Origin: Paenirhodobacter enshiensis
GTDB taxonomy: Bacteria; Pseudomonadota; Alphaproteobacteria; Rhodobacterales; Rhodobacteraceae
Assembly: GCF_000740785.1 (NCBI RefSeq)
Contig: NZ_JFZB01000027.1
Span: forward strand, 1 to 63,220
Direction of reading: 5' to 3'
DNA: 63,220 nt
A model generated the notes under the pieces. That model saw only the letters and a list, made by a program, of their open reading frames with translations, was not told the origin of the DNA and did not search any database. The translations under genes were made by a program, and so were the position numbers. Positions 18,838-27,546 of the stretch are shown here, one piece after another (the stretch's first letter is position 1; each line of letters starts with the position of its first letter).

Positions 18838-19836
18838 TCAGGCTGCGGTGACCTCGATCCGGCGGTGACGGCCGGACTCCTCGGCCCAGGCGAGGGGACC
18901 GGCGCCGGCGCGGCAGCGAAAGGTCTGCACGAACCAGCTGCCGGGCCGGTCGGGGGCGCTGAGGCGCAAAAGCTCGGCCCCGCCGGGCAGACGGTAAGGC
19001 CGGGCGGGCTCGCGATGCGCCGGCGCCGGTGTCTCGGGGTCCCACAGCACCACGATCTCGTCCTTGCCCGCCCCACCGGGGGCGCTCAGCGCCCCCGCCA
19101 GACGTTCGCCGGCGCGACACCGCGCGGGCAGGCCCAGAACCGGCAGCGCCGGAGCGTCCGGCACCGGCCGGGCGGGCCGGGGGGTCGCGATCATCGCGCG
19201 CAGCACCCGGACGAGGTCCGCCACCCGCTCCGGATCGAAATAGGTGCCGTGGCTGCCGGGCAGGATCGCCACCTCGTGGGACGGATAGATCCGCTCCCAG
19301 ACCGGAACCGGATCGCGCCCGGACAGGAACGGGTTGTGACCGGGGCTGTCGGCGCCGAACAGCAAGGTCACCGGCACCGGCAGCGGCGGAAGATCGGGCC
19401 ATTCCATCCCGGCGAAGCCGCGCAGATCCGCCCCTGCGAGCAGCAGCCGGCGCGCGAGTGCGGCCGCGATGGCCGCCCCCTGGCAGTTTCCGCCCAGAAA
19501 GAACGGCCGCTTGCCGAGGATCGCGCCCAGCTCCTGCGCATAGCGTTCGGCGACGCTGTGCACATCGGCCCGCGTCAGCCTGTGCGGCGCGATCACCGTG
19601 TTGAGCGAGCGCATGGCGATCAGCGGCTGATCCGGCCCCAGAGCATCCGCAAAGGCGCCGAATTCCTTCGTATCGTTCAGCACCCATACCAGCGGCGGCC
19701 GGCGCCCCGCGGCATTGGCGCGCGCGATCAGCCCCGAAGGCCCGATCTTGTCCGCGGACCAGCCCCGGACGAACCCCCCGAGGATGGCGAAGGTCTTGTC
19801 CGTGACCCGGGAGGTCTGCGGGGCCCCGGAGGTCAT
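18838..19836 (-). CDS. Alpha/beta-hydrolase (thioesterase-like) with Cys nucleophile
   Basis: 332 residues. The fold is seen in the sequence LGGFVRGW, PLIAMRSL, then FFLGGNCQGAAIAAALA, where the nucleophile elbow has Cys (GNCQG, near residue 118) instead of Ser; LLFGADSPGHN could hold the Asp and LPGSHGTYF the His. The C-terminal 100 residues form a separate segment ending WFVQTFRCRAG. The start overlaps the stop of the acyl carrier protein gene (ATGA). As last gene of the acyl-ligase operon it may offload or transfer an acyl group from the ACP. Cys elbows occur in PHA synthases and some thioesterases or acyltransferases, so transfer instead of hydrolysis is possible. Confidence 0.75.
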   Translation of the reverse strand: MTSGAPQTSRVTDKTFAILGGFVRGWSADKIGPSGLIARANAAGRRPPLVWVLNDTKEFGAFADALGPDQPLIAMRSLNTVIAPHRLTRADVHSVAERYAQELGAILGKRPFFLGGNCQGAAIAAALARRLLLAGADLRGFAGMEWPDLPPLPVPVTLLFGADSPGHNPFLSGRDPVPVWERIYPSHEVAILPGSHGTYFDPERVADLVRVLRAMIATPRPARPVPDAPALPVLGLPARCRAGERLAGALSAPGGAGKDEIVVLWDPETPAPAHREPARPYRLPGGAELLRLSAPDRPGSWFVQTFRCRAGAGPLAWAEESGRHRRIEVTAA

Positions 19837-20141
19837 TGCCCGTCTCCCGTGCGCCCGTCTTCCGCGCTCTCGTCCTGTGCGCATATCGCCGGCCCCGCGG
19901 CCTGCGCGATGACGGCATCGGCGAAAGAACCGGGCGTGTCATGCTCGAAAATGTCCGACGGATCGATCTCGAGCGCGAAATCTTCCCCGAGCGCCGTGCA
20001 CAGCAGCACGGCATCGACCGACTGCAGGCCGAGCAGGGCGAATTCCGAGTCCGCCGTGATGGTTTCGCGCGGCACCCCGGTCCGGGTGGCAAGCTGCGCG
20101 CACAGGGCCTCGAGAAACAGCGGGCGGGTCAGTTCGGTCAT
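19833..20141 (-). CDS. Acyl carrier protein
   Basis: 102 residues with the phosphopantetheine attachment motif LLGLQSVDAV, the Ser lying near residue 40, surrounded by acidic helices (DFALEIDPSDIFEHDTPGSF). It should carry an acyl thioester made by the acyl-AMP ligase encoded just upstream. The ATG at 20141 was chosen because the ACP fold starts there; a short open extension to 20168 exists. It overlaps the downstream hydrolase gene by four bases. The C-terminal tail of about 20 residues is longer than in fatty-acid ACPs, pointing to a dedicated carrier. Confidence 0.88.
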   Translation of the reverse strand: MTELTRPLFLEALCAQLATRTGVPRETITADSEFALLGLQSVDAVLLCTALGEDFALEIDPSDIFEHDTPGSFADAVIAQAAGPAICAQDESAEDGRTGDGQ

Positions 20142-20210
20142 GCGAAAGGCTCCAGAACCGGAAAACAAGCGATGAAAGCGGGCATGGGGGGCCAGGGGAC
20201 GGCGGCCATT

Positions 20211-21938
20211 CTAGACCGACTCCCCGTCGGCGGGCGCGGCCCGGGCGTCGGGGCGCAGAACCGCGCTGCGGCGGATCTTGCCGCTGGTGGTGCGCGGCAG
20301 GCTGCCGCGGCGCAGGATATGCACCGCGTCCAGCGTCACCCCGCAGCCTCCGAGAACCGCCCGGCGGATCTTGCTCTCGAGGGCCGCGCAATCCGCGGGC
20401 ATCTGCCCCGCCCGGCCGGCCCGCACCTCGATATGCAGCACCGCATGACCGGCCTCGCTGCCCTCGGGCACGACGGCGGCGGCGCCCGAGGGGTTCAGCG
20501 CCGGATCCTGCCGCGCCGCGATCCACTCGATCTCGGCGGCGGCGACATTGCGGCCGTTGACGATGACGATGTCCTTGCAGCGCCCGGTGACGAACAACCG
20601 CCCGCCGGCGATCCCGCCCAGATCCCCGGTGCGCAGCCAGCGCCGCCCGGCAGCATCGGTGACGAAACTGCACGCACTCTCCCCCGGCTGACCGAGATAG
20701 CCCGTCACCAGGGACGCGCCCGAAAGCCAGATCTCGCCCTCGGCCCCCTCGGGCAGCGGGGCGCCGGTTTCGGGATCGACGATGGCAAGGGCCTGCCGGG
20801 TGGTCTGCGACAGCCGACACCCTTCATGACGACGCCAGCCCGCGGGAACGGAATCGGGCGGTGCGGCGGGGGCAGAGGGCCCAAGACCGGATGACCCAGA
20901 ACCGGAAGACCCAGAACCGGATGGTGCGCGGTCGTGCCCGGGGTCGGGTTCGCCCGCGGCGAACAGGGTGGTCTCGGCCATGCCGTAGCAGGCGAAAACG
21001 GCACTGCGGCGCAGCCCGTTCGGCGCGAACCGCGCCGCGAACCGCTCGAGCAGGCCCGCCGGCACCGGCTCGGCGCCGCAAAAGGCGCGCTCCCACCGGC
21101 TCAGATCGAGCCTCCGCCCCTCGTCGGGGGCGATACGGCTGAGACAATCCTGAAAGGCGAAGGCCGGTCCGCCGCTCATCGTGGCGCGATGATCGGAGAT
21201 CGCCTCGAGCCAGGACAGCGGCGAACGGATCATGTCGAAAGGGTTCATCTGCACCGAGCGGGCGCCGCACAGCAACGGATAGAGGATCCCCCCCATCAGC
21301 CCCATGTCGTGATACTGCGGCAGCCAGCTGACCATCACGGTTTCCGGCCCCATCCCCCACAACGACCGGATCAGGGCGCAGTTCGCCCTTATCTGATCCG
21401 CTCCGACCGGAACCGGTTTCGGAAACCGGGTCGAGCCGGATGTGTGCTGAACGATCGGCACATCCGCGAGCGCCCGGCCGGAGTTGCGGGAAACGGCACA
21501 GACCTCGGGCGCATCGAGCGCCAGAACCGGGCAGGCCATCTTGCCCGCCGCATCGCGCAGCTGCGCCTCGACGGCGGCGCGGTTGCGCGACAGGCACAGC
21601 GCCGCCGCCGCACCGCAGCCCGTCGCCATCCGGTGCAGCCGGTCGGGCGGATCGGTGACCCTCGGCAGCGCCACCGGCACCAGCGTTCCCGCCCCGAGCA
21701 ACGAGGCTGTCAGCGCGATCAGAAAGGTCTCGCCCGGCGGCAGCGCCGCGATCAGCACCTTCGGACCGGGCCCGAGGCACGCGCTCCACAGGGTCTGCAT
21801 CCGCCCCGCGGCGGCGGCGATCGCGGCGCCGGTGAACGCCGTCTCGCGCCCGTCGCGCGCCAGCACGCTCAGCAGCCGGGTTTCGGCGCGCCGGTCGAGC
21901 ACCGCGAGAATGTCGTCGCTCAGCCCCCGGGCACTCAT
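20211..21938 (-). CDS. Fatty acyl-AMP ligase (FAAL-like adenylating enzyme)
   Basis: 575 residues of the ANL adenylation superfamily: the phosphate loop QHTSGSTRFPK, the FAAL-type SWLPQYHDMGLMGG, ACYGMAETT, WLRTGDLG, IVNGRNVAAAEIEW and the C-terminal catalytic Lys in RTTSGKIRR. The LPxYHDMGL signature is typical of FAALs, which adenylate a fatty acid and load it onto an ACP without CoA. A Gly/Ser-rich low-complexity linker lies after ACYGMAETT. It overlaps the upstream radical SAM gene by four bases, and the ACP gene follows 69 bases later, giving an obvious enzyme-carrier pair. Confidence 0.88.
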   Translation of the reverse strand: MSARGLSDDILAVLDRRAETRLLSVLARDGRETAFTGAAIAAAAGRMQTLWSACLGPGPKVLIAALPPGETFLIALTASLLGAGTLVPVALPRVTDPPDRLHRMATGCGAAAALCLSRNRAAVEAQLRDAAGKMACPVLALDAPEVCAVSRNSGRALADVPIVQHTSGSTRFPKPVPVGADQIRANCALIRSLWGMGPETVMVSWLPQYHDMGLMGGILYPLLCGARSVQMNPFDMIRSPLSWLEAISDHRATMSGGPAFAFQDCLSRIAPDEGRRLDLSRWERAFCGAEPVPAGLLERFAARFAPNGLRRSAVFACYGMAETTLFAAGEPDPGHDRAPSGSGSSGSGSSGLGPSAPAAPPDSVPAGWRRHEGCRLSQTTRQALAIVDPETGAPLPEGAEGEIWLSGASLVTGYLGQPGESACSFVTDAAGRRWLRTGDLGGIAGGRLFVTGRCKDIVIVNGRNVAAAEIEWIAARQDPALNPSGAAAVVPEGSEAGHAVLHIEVRAGRAGQMPADCAALESKIRRAVLGGCGVTLDAVHILRRGSLPRTTSGKIRRSAVLRPDARAAPADGESV

Positions 21939-23527
21939 GTCGGGAAACCGGCCGTCGCGACGGGGCCGCCCGGATGCGGGAAGAACGCCGGACGCGCCGC
22001 GCGGACGCCGACCCGGCGGCCCGCCAGATCGAGCGCCAGCCGCGCATTGAGATAGCCGACCAGAGCGGCGGACAGATCGCGCGCGATCTCGGGGCGGGCC
22101 TGCGACAGTGCGGCCACCGCCTCGATCAGCCGCCGCGATCCCGGCGTGCGCGCGGCCCGCGCGATCAGCTTCAGCCCGCCCGCGCCCCCGGTCGTCCGGC
22201 CGATCCGGCCAGCCCCGCCGGGGCGGCACAGATGCTCGGGCGGGGGGGCCAGCAAAGCCGCCACATGCTCGAAACGGCGGATGGCATTGTCGGGATCGAA
22301 CAGCGCTTCGGCCAGCCAGCTCGCGCCCTCGGCCAGCTGCGCGCGGCTCATGTTGCGCGGCACGATATTGCTCCACAGATCGCCGCCCGGGTAAAATTGC
22401 GCCATGGCATCATCGGCGACCAGCCGCCCCGCGGCCTTCATCTGCCCGTGCAGCGGCGTCGCCAGAGGAGCGACCAGCACCGAGACCCGCAGGTTGATCA
22501 CCGGCAGCGCCATGCCGAAGGCGAACTGGCGCTCGAACGTTCCGAGATCGTCGCTGTCGAACCCGACCATCATCCCCGCCGAGACCACCACGCCCCCCGC
22601 GACGATCCGCTTCGTCGCCGCGACCAGATCCTGACGCAGGTTCTGGCGCTTGCCGCTCTCGCTCAGCGCTTCCTCGCTGCTGGTCTCGATGCCGATGAAG
22701 ATGTCGCGCAGGCCCGCCTCGCTGCACATCCGCACCAGATCCGCATCGCGCGCCAGATCGATCGAGGCCTGAGTCGAGAACTGCACCGGATCGCGCCCCC
22801 CGTGCCCGTTCCAGGCCGCAAGCTCGCTCAGCAACGCCCGCGAGGCCTTGCGATAGACCGTGAAATTGTCGTCCGACAGGTTCATCACCCGATAGCCCAG
22901 ATCGTAGAGCGCCTGAGCCTCGGCAACGACCATCGGGGGCGGCTTGTGGCGCTGGACGCGGCCCAGATACTGGATGACATCGCAGAAATTGCACTCGAAC
23001 GGACAGCCACGGCTGGTCTGGATCACCCCGGAGATCGTGCGCCGGTTGGAATAGAGATCCCAGCGGGGCATCGGCGCGGTGGCGAGATCGGCCTTGCCGC
23101 AGCGATATTCGGGCCGGAGCCTGCCGGCCAGCGCATCGGCGCGCACCTGTTCGGCGACGGTCTCGAACTCGCCGATGACCAGGCTGTCGGCCTCGCCCGC
23201 GAAGACCTCCGGCACCAGCGAGACATGCGGCCCGCCCATGATGACCTTGCGCCCGGCGGCGCGAAAACGGCGGGCGATCTCGATGCCGCGGGCCGCCTGA
23301 CCGACGTTCATGCTCAGCCCGATCAGATCGGCGGGATCGTCGAAATCCACGTCGTCGATCAGCTCGTCGCACAGCCGGATCCCGATGCCATCGCCGAACA
23401 GCGCGGCCACCGTGGTAATCCCGGCAGACCCCATCAGGGCATATCTCTCTTCCGTGTTCAGAACCTTGTCCGCGAACAGCCCGTCCCGGCCGAAGGTCGG
23501 CGCGGGCGCAATCAGATAAAGCCTCAT
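21935..23527 (-). CDS. B12-binding-like radical SAM protein
   Basis: 530 residues. The N-terminal part (about 1-150) looks like a cobalamin-binding-type Rossmann domain (IGLSMNVGQAARGIEIARRF, VIMGGPHVSLVPE, VIGEFE) but shows no classic DxHxxG motif. The radical SAM core follows with QTSRGCPFECNFC, the three-Cys CxxxCxxC cluster motif near residue 175, then LSDDNFTVY and FIGIETSSEEAL. A long Ala-rich C-terminus follows. Related enzymes methylate or otherwise functionalise unactivated carbons in lipids and secondary metabolites. It is the first gene of the operon with the acyl-AMP ligase, ACP and Cys-hydrolase. The ATG at 23527 was chosen because the Rossmann strand starts there. Confidence 0.85.
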   Translation of the reverse strand: MRLYLIAPAPTFGRDGLFADKVLNTEERYALMGSAGITTVAALFGDGIGIRLCDELIDDVDFDDPADLIGLSMNVGQAARGIEIARRFRAAGRKVIMGGPHVSLVPEVFAGEADSLVIGEFETVAEQVRADALAGRLRPEYRCGKADLATAPMPRWDLYSNRRTISGVIQTSRGCPFECNFCDVIQYLGRVQRHKPPPMVVAEAQALYDLGYRVMNLSDDNFTVYRKASRALLSELAAWNGHGGRDPVQFSTQASIDLARDADLVRMCSEAGLRDIFIGIETSSEEALSESGKRQNLRQDLVAATKRIVAGGVVVSAGMMVGFDSDDLGTFERQFAFGMALPVINLRVSVLVAPLATPLHGQMKAAGRLVADDAMAQFYPGGDLWSNIVPRNMSRAQLAEGASWLAEALFDPDNAIRRFEHVAALLAPPPEHLCRPGGAGRIGRTTGGAGGLKLIARAARTPGSRRLIEAVAALSQARPEIARDLSAALVGYLNARLALDLAGRRVGVRAARPAFFPHPGGPVATAGFPT

Positions 23528-23596
23528 ATCTCGATCCGCCCTGAATGACGCCACGGGGTCTCGCCCCGGGCAAAAGAGCGCAGGGCCGGAAGCGAC

Positions 23597-23613
23597 GTTA
23601 ACGAAAGCTTAAC
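23597..23613. promoter_or_regulatory. Inverted repeat in the divergent radical SAM / manC region
   Basis: GTTAA and TTAAC arms separated by seven bases lie in an AT-richer patch of the 246-base gap between the two outward-reading genes. It could be an operator, but nothing identifies the regulator. Confidence 0.3.
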
Positions 23614-23773
23614 TAAAAGCCAGAGAAGATACCCGTATTCCGGGAAGATCTTTTCCGCACTCGCCTGTCAGGAGTTCGCGGGCGGCCGCGCGATCTTCGC
23701 ACAGCATCTTCCGGACGGCGCCGCGAAGACGTGCCCCGAAACGGGGCCGGACGTCGCACACAGGGAGGGGAGC

Positions 23774-25234
23774 ATGACACAAGACGGCCCGATCACGCCG
23801 GTTCTGCTGTCGGGGGGCGAAGGGTCGCGGCTGTGGCCGTTGTCGCGCCGCTCGCATCCCAAGCAATTTGTCGGGATCGGCGGGCCGCTGACGCTGTTTC
23901 AGCAGGCGGCGCTGCGCTTCGCCCCGGGCGAGGACGGGCTGTTCGCCCCGCCGGTGGTGATGACCGGGGCCGATTTCCGCTTCATGGCCCGCGACCAGCT
24001 CGAATGCGCCGGCATCGCACCCGAGGCGGTGCTGATCGAACCCGTGCCGCGCAATACCGCGCCCGCGATTCTGGCCGCGGCGCTCCTGATGGAGGCGCGC
24101 GACCCCGGGGCGGTGTTGCTGATCGCCCCGGCCGATCACGCCATCCCGGACCCGGCCGGGTTTCGCCAGGCGGTGGCGCGGGGTCTGCCGGCGCTCGCCA
24201 CGGGGCAGATCGTCGCCTTCGGCATCGCCCCCGACCGGCCCGAGACCGGCTACGGTTACATCGAGGCGGGTCCGCTTCTCGACAATACATCGGACCCCAT
24301 CGCCGGGCCGCGCCGCGTGCTGCGCTTCGTCGAGAAACCCGATGCCGCCCGCGCCGCCGAAATGATGCAAGAGGGGCGGTTTCTGTGGAATGCCGGGCTG
24401 TTCCTCGCCCGCGCTGCCGATCTGGTGGCGGCGTTCCGCCTCCATGCGCCGCACTGTCTGGGCCCGGTCAGCGCGGCACTCGCCGGGGCGCGGGACGATC
24501 TCGGCTTCCTGCGCCTCGACCCCGCATCTTTCGCGGCGGCCCCGTCGATCTCGGTCGATTTCGCGGTGATGGAAAAGGCGACGAACCTCGCACTCGTGCC
24601 CTATGTCGGGGCCTGGTCCGACCTTGGCGACTGGAATGCGATCTGGCGCGGCCAGGCGCAAGATGACGCGGGCGTCGCCTGCCACGGCCCGGCCGAGGCG
24701 ATCGGCTGCCGCAACAGCCTGCTGCGCGCCGAGGCGGGCGGGCAGGTTCTGGTCGGCATCGGCCTCGAGGACATGATCGCCGTCGCCATGCCCGACGCCG
24801 TTCTCGTCGCGCCGCGCGCACGCGCGCAGGAGGTGCGCCATGCCGTCGCGCAGCTGCGCGCCCGAAGCGCGCCGCAGGCCGATGCCGCACAACGCGACTA
24901 CCGGCCCTGGGGCTGGTTCGAGACGCTGGTTCTCGGCCCCGGGTTCCGGGTGAAACGGATCATGGTAGCGCCGGGGGGGCGGCTGTCGCTGCAAAGCCAC
25001 AGCCACCGCGCCGAGCATTGGGTTGTGGTCGAAGGCGAGGCGCGGATCACGCTGGGGACGCAAACGCAGGTTCTCGGGCCAGACAGGTCGGTTTATGTGC
25101 CGATCGGCACGGTGCACCGGCTGGAAAATCCCGGCCCCGATCCCGTGGTGCTGATCGAGGTGCAGACCGGCAGCTATCTCGGCGAGGACGATATCGTGCG
25201 CCATGACGATGCCTATGCCAGAAGTGCCGTCTAG
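23774..25234 (+). CDS. manC: Mannose-1-phosphate guanylyltransferase / mannose-6-phosphate isomerase
   Basis: Bifunctional 486-residue enzyme making GDP-mannose from mannose-1-phosphate and, through its C-terminal cupin, interconverting mannose-6-phosphate and fructose-6-phosphate. The N-terminal pyrophosphorylase shows [15 protein letters not shown] at 11-25, [19 protein letters not shown] and WNAGLF. The cupin domain begins near residue 375 with YRPWGWFE and contains [18 protein letters not shown] and [10 protein letters not shown]. It feeds GDP-mannose, or GDP-sugars derived from it, to the surface glycan GTs. Confidence 0.94.
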   Translation: MTQDGPITPVLLSGGEGSRLWPLSRRSHPKQFVGIGGPLTLFQQAALRFAPGEDGLFAPPVVMTGADFRFMARDQLECAGIAPEAVLIEPVPRNTAPAILAAALLMEARDPGAVLLIAPADHAIPDPAGFRQAVARGLPALATGQIVAFGIAPDRPETGYGYIEAGPLLDNTSDPIAGPRRVLRFVEKPDAARAAEMMQEGRFLWNAGLFLARAADLVAAFRLHAPHCLGPVSAALAGARDDLGFLRLDPASFAAAPSISVDFAVMEKATNLALVPYVGAWSDLGDWNAIWRGQAQDDAGVACHGPAEAIGCRNSLLRAEAGGQVLVGIGLEDMIAVAMPDAVLVAPRARAQEVRHAVAQLRARSAPQADAAQRDYRPWGWFETLVLGPGFRVKRIMVAPGGRLSLQSHSHRAEHWVVVEGEARITLGTQTQVLGPDRSVYVPIGTVHRLENPGPDPVVLIEVQTGSYLGEDDIVRHDDAYARSAV

Positions 25235-25260
25235 CAAGGGAGACCGGCATTCCATACAAC

Positions 25261-26031
25261 ATGAATCGCGACATGTTGGATCGGATACCGGAGAGCCACT
25301 CAATGCATGGGATCGTGATATCGGCGAAAGCGGCGGTGCAATCGGGGCTCGCCACCTGGCCGCAATTATCCGACGGAGCGACGCTGGCGAATGTCCGCAC
25401 GCAATTCGAACTCGGCGGACAGCATCCGGAAACTGATCTGATGCCGCTTGGATATGGCAGTTATTCGGGCTCACACTTCATGGCGAAGCGGATCGGGCGC
25501 TATTGTTCCATCGCCAAAAATGTCCGGGGCATGGGAGACAGTCATCCGGCAGACTGGGTCTCGACCAGCCCGAGGTTCTATAAACCGCGTGGCCGCAAGC
25601 GCATCGGAATGCCGCCCGCCCGTACGCCGCTGAGCTACAGCGGCGCGCCGCAAGGCGTGACGATCGGCCATGACGTCTGGATCGGTCAGGATGTCTTGTT
25701 GAAGGGTGGGATTCACATCGGCAACGGTGCCATCGTCGCCGCCGGGGCGGTGGTGACCCGCGATGTCGCCCCCTACACGATCGTGGGCGGGGTTCCGGCG
25801 CGACAGATCCGTCCCCGCTTCGATGCGGACACCGCTGCCGCCCTGTCAGAGCTCGAATGGTGGATGGCGGACCCGGCTCATTTCGTGGATCTGCCCTTCG
25901 ACGACCCGAGGGAATTCATCGCCCGGGCGCGGCAGGAAAAGCCCGGATGGGTGAACAAGCCACTGGACTATCGCACGCTCGTGACGTTCGTGCGCTCCGG
26001 AGATCTGCAAGGCATCGAACTCACGGACTGA
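25261..26031 (+). CDS. Hexapeptide-repeat acyltransferase (CatB-like)
   Basis: 256 residues. The left-handed beta-helix is visible in the repeats [24 protein letters not shown] and, after the active-site-like [12 protein letters not shown], in [36 protein letters not shown] and [17 protein letters not shown]. These are typical of CatB/XAT-type O-acetyltransferases using acetyl-CoA. It follows manC on the same strand and may acetylate the polysaccharide or a sugar precursor. Its last 11 bases overlap, tail to tail, the small minus-strand gene ending at 26021. Confidence 0.88.
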   Translation: MNRDMLDRIPESHSMHGIVISAKAAVQSGLATWPQLSDGATLANVRTQFELGGQHPETDLMPLGYGSYSGSHFMAKRIGRYCSIAKNVRGMGDSHPADWVSTSPRFYKPRGRKRIGMPPARTPLSYSGAPQGVTIGHDVWIGQDVLLKGGIHIGNGAIVAAGAVVTRDVAPYTIVGGVPARQIRPRFDADTAAALSELEWWMADPAHFVDLPFDDPREFIARARQEKPGWVNKPLDYRTLVTFVRSGDLQGIELTD

Positions 26032-26266
26032 ATGACGCCCACTCGACCGCCGCCACCTCCCTGCACCCCTCCGGCGCGGTCATCCCCGGATAGGCCGGGA
26101 TAGCCCAGTCCCCGGCGACGGTCGGGGCGGGCTCGGCCCAGGCGGTGGTCGGGTTGGCGACGGTCTCGCCGCCGTGCTCGGCCGTCGGGTAATCGGCGAT
26201 GTAGGCCGCCCAGGCGGCGGCATTGGCGGCCGCGATGGCGGCCTCTGATCCGGTCCAGTAGCTCAT
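26021..26266 (-). CDS. Small Ala/Trp-rich protein of the spike cassette
   Basis: 81 residues starting [22 protein letters not shown], with [18 protein letters not shown] near the end. I do not recognise the family. The ATG overlaps the stop of the fibre gene by four bases, so it is translated with that cassette. Small proteins of this kind occur after tail or spike fibre genes in Rhodobacter phage-like loci and may act as fibre chaperone or tip. It overlaps the convergent acetyltransferase gene by 11 bases. Confidence 0.6.
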   Translation of the reverse strand: MSYWTGSEAAIAAANAAAWAAYIADYPTAEHGGETVANPTTAWAEPAPTVAGDWAIPAYPGMTAPEGCREVAAVEWASFSP

Positions 26267-27162
26267 GCGATCCTCGGTGCGTTGGTGCGGTAAGGGTGAT
26301 CGGTCGGCAGCGCGCCCGCCAGACCGTTGCGCCAGGCCATGCACCCCTCGATCTTCTGGCGCGTCGCAGTATCCGGTGTCGACGACAGGGCCAGTATCTC
26401 GAACAGCGCCCCGGACCAGCTCAGCGAGGTGTTGGGATAGCCGAGCCTCCAGCTCAGCGCAGCCGTGGTCGCATTGCGCGGACCGGCCGAAACAATACGC
26501 CGCGCCATGGGCAGAACGGCAGCCCCCGGCACCCCATCGACACAACTGGCAGACACGCCGGACCAGACAGAGGCACCTGCTGCACCGCGGATATCGAGGT
26601 TCGATGCCGCACCGCTGACAAGGCAGGTTGCCCGGGCAAACGTTGTCTCCGCTCCGGTACCGTAGCGCGCGACGACGCACCACCACATCGGCGCGACAGA
26701 CACGACGGAGGACATGAAAACTGCGGCCGAGCCATCGGTAAACACCGCTGCAGGATAGCCGTCGATCATCCCCGAAACCGGCTGGTTCGCCGCATTACTC
26801 TGCACGAAATCGCACAGACCGAACCGGTCTGGCAACACCGCAACCTTGCCCCCCGCAACCGTCTGCGACCATTTTGGGTCGAGCCAGCAGACCTGTCCCG
26901 CCGTCAGCGCGGCCGGCGTCCACATCCGGATGACATTCGATGCGCCGCAGCGGATCGCCTTGCCCTCATAGGCCGCGGTCATGGTCCAGGCGGTGCCGGT
27001 CGCGCCGGCGATCGCCACCCCGTCCGCCGTCCACTGCCCGGCCACGGTCGAGCTGTAGACCGAGCCCGCATATCCGGACCCCGAGGCGATGGCGATGACG
27101 GGCGCGGCGGGGGGGCTGAACGGGCGCTCCGCGCCACCGAGCCGGATCCCGATCCCCAGCAT
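26263..27162 (-). CDS. Putative GTA/phage head-spike fibre protein
   Basis: 299 residues. It starts MLGIGIRLGG, continues with an Ig-like or fibre-like segment (GVAIAGATGTAWTMTAAYEGKAIRC), then a lectin-like region (CWLDPKWSQTV, FGLCDFVQSNAANQP, WWCVVARYGTG) and ends YRTNAPRIA. The lectin-like part resembles LamG-type or tail-fibre domains. The order spike base then fibre is that of the head-spike genes rcc01079-rcc01080 of the Rhodobacter capsulatus gene transfer agent. I took the ATG at 27162, which overlaps the upstream stop as TGATG; GTG 27171 is possible. It likely binds a cell-surface polysaccharide. Confidence 0.6.
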   Translation of the reverse strand: MLGIGIRLGGAERPFSPPAAPVIAIASGSGYAGSVYSSTVAGQWTADGVAIAGATGTAWTMTAAYEGKAIRCGASNVIRMWTPAALTAGQVCWLDPKWSQTVAGGKVAVLPDRFGLCDFVQSNAANQPVSGMIDGYPAAVFTDGSAAVFMSSVVSVAPMWWCVVARYGTGAETTFARATCLVSGAASNLDIRGAAGASVWSGVSASCVDGVPGAAVLPMARRIVSAGPRNATTAALSWRLGYPNTSLSWSGALFEILALSSTPDTATRQKIEGCMAWRNGLAGALPTDHPYRTNAPRIA

Positions 27163-27428
27163 CAGATCCACCCGGTCAGGCCGGTGGCCGTGGTGCCGGT
27201 CGCAAGGATGCGCGCGGCGAACAGCGCATAGGTGCCGACCGGCAGCGGGCCGGTGACATAGCTCGCCCCGTCGCGCGAGGACACGAAAGCGACGGTGCCC
27301 GCGGCGGTGCCGATGGTCAGCGCGCGGATCTCGGCCGAAAGGTCGGCGGTGTCGGAAGGCACGATCGGCAACGCGCCGATCGCCGAGGACAGCAGGCCCG
27401 GGGCCTGACGCTTGTGCGGTGTATACAT
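27162..27428 (-). CDS. Spike base protein, Rcc01079-like
   Basis: 88 residues: LLSSAIGALPIVPSDTADLS, then IRALTIGTAAGTVAFVSSRDG and YALFAARILATGTTATGL. This pattern (PSD(T/S)(T/A)DL, a central beta segment, and R(I/V)xATGTTATG at the end) is that of the small spike base proteins of Rhodobacter phages and the R. capsulatus gene transfer agent. It should form the collar holding the fibre encoded next. AGGAG five bases before the ATG at 27428 fixes the start. It lies downstream of repA on the same strand, with no other structural phage gene in the window. Confidence 0.72.
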   Translation of the reverse strand: MYTPHKRQAPGLLSSAIGALPIVPSDTADLSAEIRALTIGTAAGTVAFVSSRDGASYVTGPLPVGTYALFAARILATGTTATGLTGWI

Positions 27429-27507
27429 GGGTCTCTCCTGCAGCGAACCGGAACAGACCCTAGGCACTCATGGTTTCGGCCCCGTCACCGCAGCGTGCGG
27501 GGGGGGC

Positions 27508-27546
27508 TGGCCGCCTCAACTGGCCGCCTCAACTGCCCGCCTCAGC
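27508..27546. repeat. Three tandem 13-bp units at the repA stop
   Basis: Two identical units (27508-27520 and 27521-27533, TGGCCGCCTCAAC) and a third with two changes (27534-27546) run into the repA stop codon. The repeat sits between repA and the spike cassette. It could be a slippage product or a binding site. Confidence 0.7.

Noticed and set aside
16637-20092. Minus-strand open frame of about 1150 codons
   Set aside because: Antisense to the double hydrolase gene and out of frame with the ACP and hydrolase genes; no recognisable motif.
26021-27428. Complete prophage around the spike genes
   Set aside because: No terminase, portal, capsid, tail tube or lysis gene is found on either side; only the spike cassette is present.
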